A stretch of DNA of 7,630 bases from an uncultured Phycisphaerales bacterium (GTDB lineage: Bacteria > Planctomycetota > Phycisphaerae > WQYP01), in NCBI GenBank assembly GCA_903868035.1, contig CAIPTQ010000057.1, forward strand, positions 1 to 7,630. Direction: 5' to 3'. The notes under the pieces are model-generated. The model searched no databases. It worked only from the letters and a program-made list of their open reading frames with translations, and was not told where the DNA came from. Below are positions 5,646-7,630 of this stretch, one piece after another. The position numbers were made by a program, and so were the translations under genes. Numbering within the stretch: position 1 is the stretch's first letter; every line of letters starts with the position of its first letter.

Positions 5646-6785
5646 TTATCGCCGCAGGCGGCGGAGGCGGTCGGGGGATTCGGGTTGGCCGGTGCGGTGG
5701 CTGACGATCAGGGCCTCCAAGGTGGCGGCAATTTCTTCCAGGTGGTGCGGCCAGCCGCGATGGGGCGAGGGTGGGAGGTCGAAGTGGCGGAGGAATTCGC
5801 GGAGGGTGGCTTGGGGATTTTCGATTTTCGATTTTTGATTTTCGATTGGGGGAGTGAGGATCGGGGGGGAGGAGTCGATGAGCTTGCCGGTGTCGTCGCG
5901 GAATTCGTAGGTGTCGTGGGAAAGGCGGAGGGTGCCGCCCCCCCCGCCGCCGCCCCAGAGGAGCAGGTCGCGGCGGTTGAAGGGGCTTCGGTGCGCGGTT
6001 TCGCCGCCGGTGGGGGCGCGGTCGCAGATAGTGAGGCTGGCGGCGGCATCGTCGGGGAAACGCAGGGTGACGGCGGCGGCGCCGGATATGTCGGCAAAGT
6101 TGTTACCCGAGCCGGCGGTGCCGCGGATGGCGGCGTAGACGGAAGTGGGCAGGCCCATGAGGGTGATGAGGGTGTCGAGGAGGTCCCAGGCGAGGACGGA
6201 GAGGGAGCGGACGGGGAGGTCGGGGGAATTTTCGATTTTTGATTTTTGATTTTCGATTGGGGAGGGAGCGGGCTTGGGATGCTGATTGCTTTTAGCGGCC
6301 AGGGCGTGGTTGATGCCCAGCCAGGAGGCGGAGGCGAAGCGGATGGGCCGGAGGTAGTCGTCGGCCTGGGCGCAGCGGCGCGCGGCCGGCGAGTCGGCGA
6401 AACGCGGCCAGATGTACAGCAGGTGCGTGCGCGGCTCGAGGGCGGCGGCCAGGGCCTGGGCTTCGGCCAGCGATTCGACCGGCGGGCCGAGGCTGAGAAT
6501 CGCGATGCCCTGGGCGGCACAGGTGATGAGAAAATCGAGCGCGACATTGGCGGGGCGGTCCATGAGGAGGACTTGCGGGGCGGCATCCTGGAGGAGGCGG
6601 CGGGGGTCGTCGAAGGCGGGGATGGGGCCCTGGGGTTTGAATATTTCGGCGACATCGCGCGCGGCGGCGGCGGAGTGGTGGCCGATGGCGACGAGGTCGA
6701 TTTCGCCGGTGGCGCGAAGCGCGGCAATGGCGGCGAGCCAGTCGTGCTGGAAGGTGTCGAGGCCGAGGATGGCGAGGCGGGGCAT
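5646..6785 (-). CDS. Gfo/Idh/MocA-like protein with two in-frame repeat insertions
   Basis: A 379-residue protein. The N-terminus L-A-I-L-G-L-D with alternating strands and helices, the D-A-A-P-Q-V-L-L-M-D segment (67-76) and the later helix A-W-D-L-L-D-T-L-I-T-L-M-G (199-211) resemble Gfo/Idh/MocA oxidoreductases. The usual GxGxxG dinucleotide motif and the E-K-P loop are not recognisable, so NAD(P) binding and catalysis are doubtful. P-I-E-N-Q-K-S-K-I-E-N occurs at about 176-186 and again at 313-323, each encoded by a 32-bp heptamer repeat inserted in a linker. A run of seven Gly (278-284) is coded by GGC/GGG codons with a C8 tract. ATG 6785 has AGGAAG close upstream. The stop lies 15 bp before the amidotransferase start, so the two are probably co-transcribed. 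Substrate and role are unknown. Confidence 0.7.
   Translation of the reverse strand: MPRLAILGLDTFQHDWLAAIAALRATGEIDLVAIGHHSAAAARDVAEIFKPQGPIPAFDDPRRLLQDAAPQVLLMDRPANVALDFLITCAAQGIAILSLGPPVESLAEAQALAAALEPRTHLLYIWPRFADSPAARRCAQADDYLRPIRFASASWLGINHALAAKSNQHPKPAPSPIENQKSKIENSPDLPVRSLSVLAWDLLDTLITLMGLPTSVYAAIRGTAGSGNNFADISGAAAVTLRFPDDAAASLTICDRAPTGGETAHRSPFNRRDLLLWGGGGGGGTLRLSHDTYEFRDDTGKLIDSSPPILTPPIENQKSKIENPQATLREFLRHFDLPPSPHRGWPHHLEEIAATLEALIVSHRTGQPESPDRLRRLRR
5816..5847 (-). repeat. Heptanucleotide repeat, copy A (GATTTTC type)
   Basis: On the plus strand four units GATTTTC, GATTTTC, GATTTTT and GATTTTC end with GATT, and GGGG follows. On the coding strand it reads in frame as I-E-N-Q-K-S-K-I-E-N. 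It matches the class of short tandemly repeated heptamers described in cyanobacteria and common in some environmental genomes. Confidence 0.85.
5938..5945 (-). repeat. C8 homopolymer within the poly-glycine codons
   Basis: Eight C on the plus strand lie inside the seven-Gly run of the Gfo/Idh/MocA-like protein. The present length keeps the frame open. Confidence 0.7.
6227..6258 (-). repeat. Heptanucleotide repeat, copy B (GATTTTC type)
   Basis: Units AATTTTC, GATTTTT, GATTTTT and GATTTTC end with GATT, again followed by GGGG. It has the same 32-bp length as copy A with two substitutions, and lies 411 bp (exactly 137 codons) away in the same gene and frame. Confidence 0.85.
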
Positions 6786-6892
6786 AGTCTTCCTGTCCTA
6801 CGTGAAATACTGCCGTAAGGTACGTCGTTGGTGTCATTTTCAGATCTTGATAATCAATCCATTTTTCGCCTCATCGACGCTGATTCTTCAAT
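6786..6892. other. Intergenic spacer before the Gfo/Idh/MocA-like gene
   Basis: A 107-bp, AT-richer spacer between the stop of the HNH gene and the start of the next gene on the same strand. It holds a small palindrome TTGATAATCAA (6847-6857) and, next to ATG 6785, the ribosome binding site AGGAAG. No convincing terminator hairpin or promoter was found. Confidence 0.4.
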
Positions 6893-7630
6893 TCAAAGGT
6901 TAGACTTGCCCTTGTTACAGTCCTCGCACATCGCCTGGAGATTATCAATAACGGTTTCTCCGCCATTGGAATAAGCCGTAATGTGGTCGGCCTCCAATGA
7001 GATTCCATGTTTTGCTGGGCTACGACCGCACGCTTTACAGGTAAAATTATCACGTTCCAGCACACGCCACCTAAGCCGTTTGCTTGGGAATCTCCCTGTC
7101 TTGCGAAATACGATCAAGGGAGGTGTTTCAGCCAATGGCATAGAGGGTGCGTTTGGAATGTTCGCCGGCAATACAGGGCGCTTTACTTCGTTTGCAGACG
7201 GGACGGAATTCGGTATTTCAGGCGGTGCCTCGGGAACTGGGTCACTGTTTCGGTCATCGCAAAATGCATGTACGGCTTTGATCCAGGTTCCAAATCTCTT
7301 GTGATAAGTCGCTGGGTTTACCTTCCCCTGTTTTAGCATTTCATCGAAGGTCGGCTGGCGGCCAAGTAGTTCCCATAGCCGTTGCATTTCGTCAAAAAGG
7401 ACTTCGTTCGAATATCTGGCGGGTCCAGAAACACAGCTTGCGGCTTTGACGGCCTTTATCCAGCTTCCAAATCGCTTTTGGAAACTAAAAATGTGATATT
7501 TTCCGCCGTTAGATTTGTAAAAAGGGTAAGTCATTGGAATATCTGGGTGCTTGGTTTGAATTGACTGCAATTCGTTAATCAGATCATCGCTGGTCAGCGG
7601 CGCGAGAGCGTAACGCCTAATAGATTGCGG
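6893..7630 (-). CDS. HNH endonuclease with homing-endonuclease-associated repeats, N-terminus outside the window
   Basis: The minus-strand frame is open from the window edge (7630) to TGA at 6893, 245 residues. A TTG at 7570 is not needed as a start, because upstream codons read on as L-T-S-D-D-L-I-N-E-L and complete a repeat. Two repeats of about 50 residues end in K-R-F-G-S-W-I-K-A-V (52-61) and K-R-F-G-T-W-I-K-A-V (111-120), matching the repeat associated with HNH homing endonucleases. A Pro-rich linker (about 130-172) leads to the C-terminal HNH domain. There, C-K-A-C (198-201) and C-E-D-C-N (235-239) bind zinc, and A-D-H (214-216) plus Asn230 form the catalytic beta-beta-alpha-metal site. 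It probably nicks or cuts DNA; the target is unknown. Base composition is less GC-rich than the neighbours, consistent with acquisition by transfer. Confidence 0.85.
   Translation of the reverse strand, partial: PQSIRRYALAPLTSDDLINELQSIQTKHPDIPMTYPFYKSNGGKYHIFSFQKRFGSWIKAVKAASCVSGPARYSNEVLFDEMQRLWELLGRQPTFDEMLKQGKVNPATYHKRFGTWIKAVHAFCDDRNSDPVPEAPPEIPNSVPSANEVKRPVLPANIPNAPSMPLAETPPLIVFRKTGRFPSKRLRWRVLERDNFTCKACGRSPAKHGISLEADHITAYSNGGETVIDNLQAMCEDCNKGKSNL

Noticed and set aside
5364..6242. Plus-strand frame of 292 codons over the amidotransferase and Gfo/Idh/MocA-like genes
   Set aside because: Gly/Glu/Val-rich antisense shadow of two genes with recognisable motifs.
5816..6258. Heptamer repeats as a CRISPR array
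   Set aside because: Only two copies 411 bp apart, each an internal tandem of 7-mers inside a coding gene; no regular spacers.
5708..6727. Minus-strand frame of 339 codons within the Gfo/Idh/MocA-like gene
   Set aside because: Product is almost all Pro, Ser, Ala and Thr, typical of a frame-shifted GC-rich gene.

Overview
The window is GC-rich and gene-dense. It looks like chromosomal DNA from an environmental bacterium, possibly of the PVC group (Planctomycetota, perhaps Phycisphaerae). That placement is an inference from three things: relaxed ribosome binding sites, a Gfo/Idh/MocA-type protein, and heptanucleotide GATTTTC repeats read in frame as I-E-N-Q-K-S-K-I-E-N. No rRNA, tRNA or CRISPR array is visible.

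Left end (1-1700, minus strand): a two-gene operon resembling a type IV (AbiE-like) toxin-antitoxin or defence module. A winged-helix regulator of about 327 residues overlaps by 7 bp (ATGGTAA) the start of a nucleotidyltransferase that runs off the window at base 1. The regulator has its own promoter, which is covered by four TAACA/TGTTA half-sites in a nested inverted arrangement. This is the best candidate for an unusual biological system here.

Centre (1769-5630): mostly ordinary cellular genes. A YjbQ/UPF0047 protein (minus) is divergent from a putative lipoprotein (plus). The lipoprotein's signal peptide and mature part lie in different frames, separated by a run of eight G. Next on the plus strand come a Tat-exported YkuE-type metallophosphoesterase and an NAD(P)H-hydrate epimerase (NnrE). 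NnrE meets a class I glutamine amidotransferase (peptidase C26, PuuD-like) tail to tail with an 11-bp overlap.

Right part (5646-7630, minus strand): a Gfo/Idh/MocA-like protein lies 15 bp upstream of the amidotransferase gene and probably forms an operon with it. It carries two in-frame copies of a 32-bp heptamer repeat and a glycine run. Beyond it is a less GC-rich gene for an HNH endonuclease with N-terminal homing-endonuclease-associated repeats. Its reading frame stays open to the window edge, so its N-terminus is not seen. The two ends (AbiE-like pair and HNH nuclease) look accessory, and the middle looks like ordinary chromosome.
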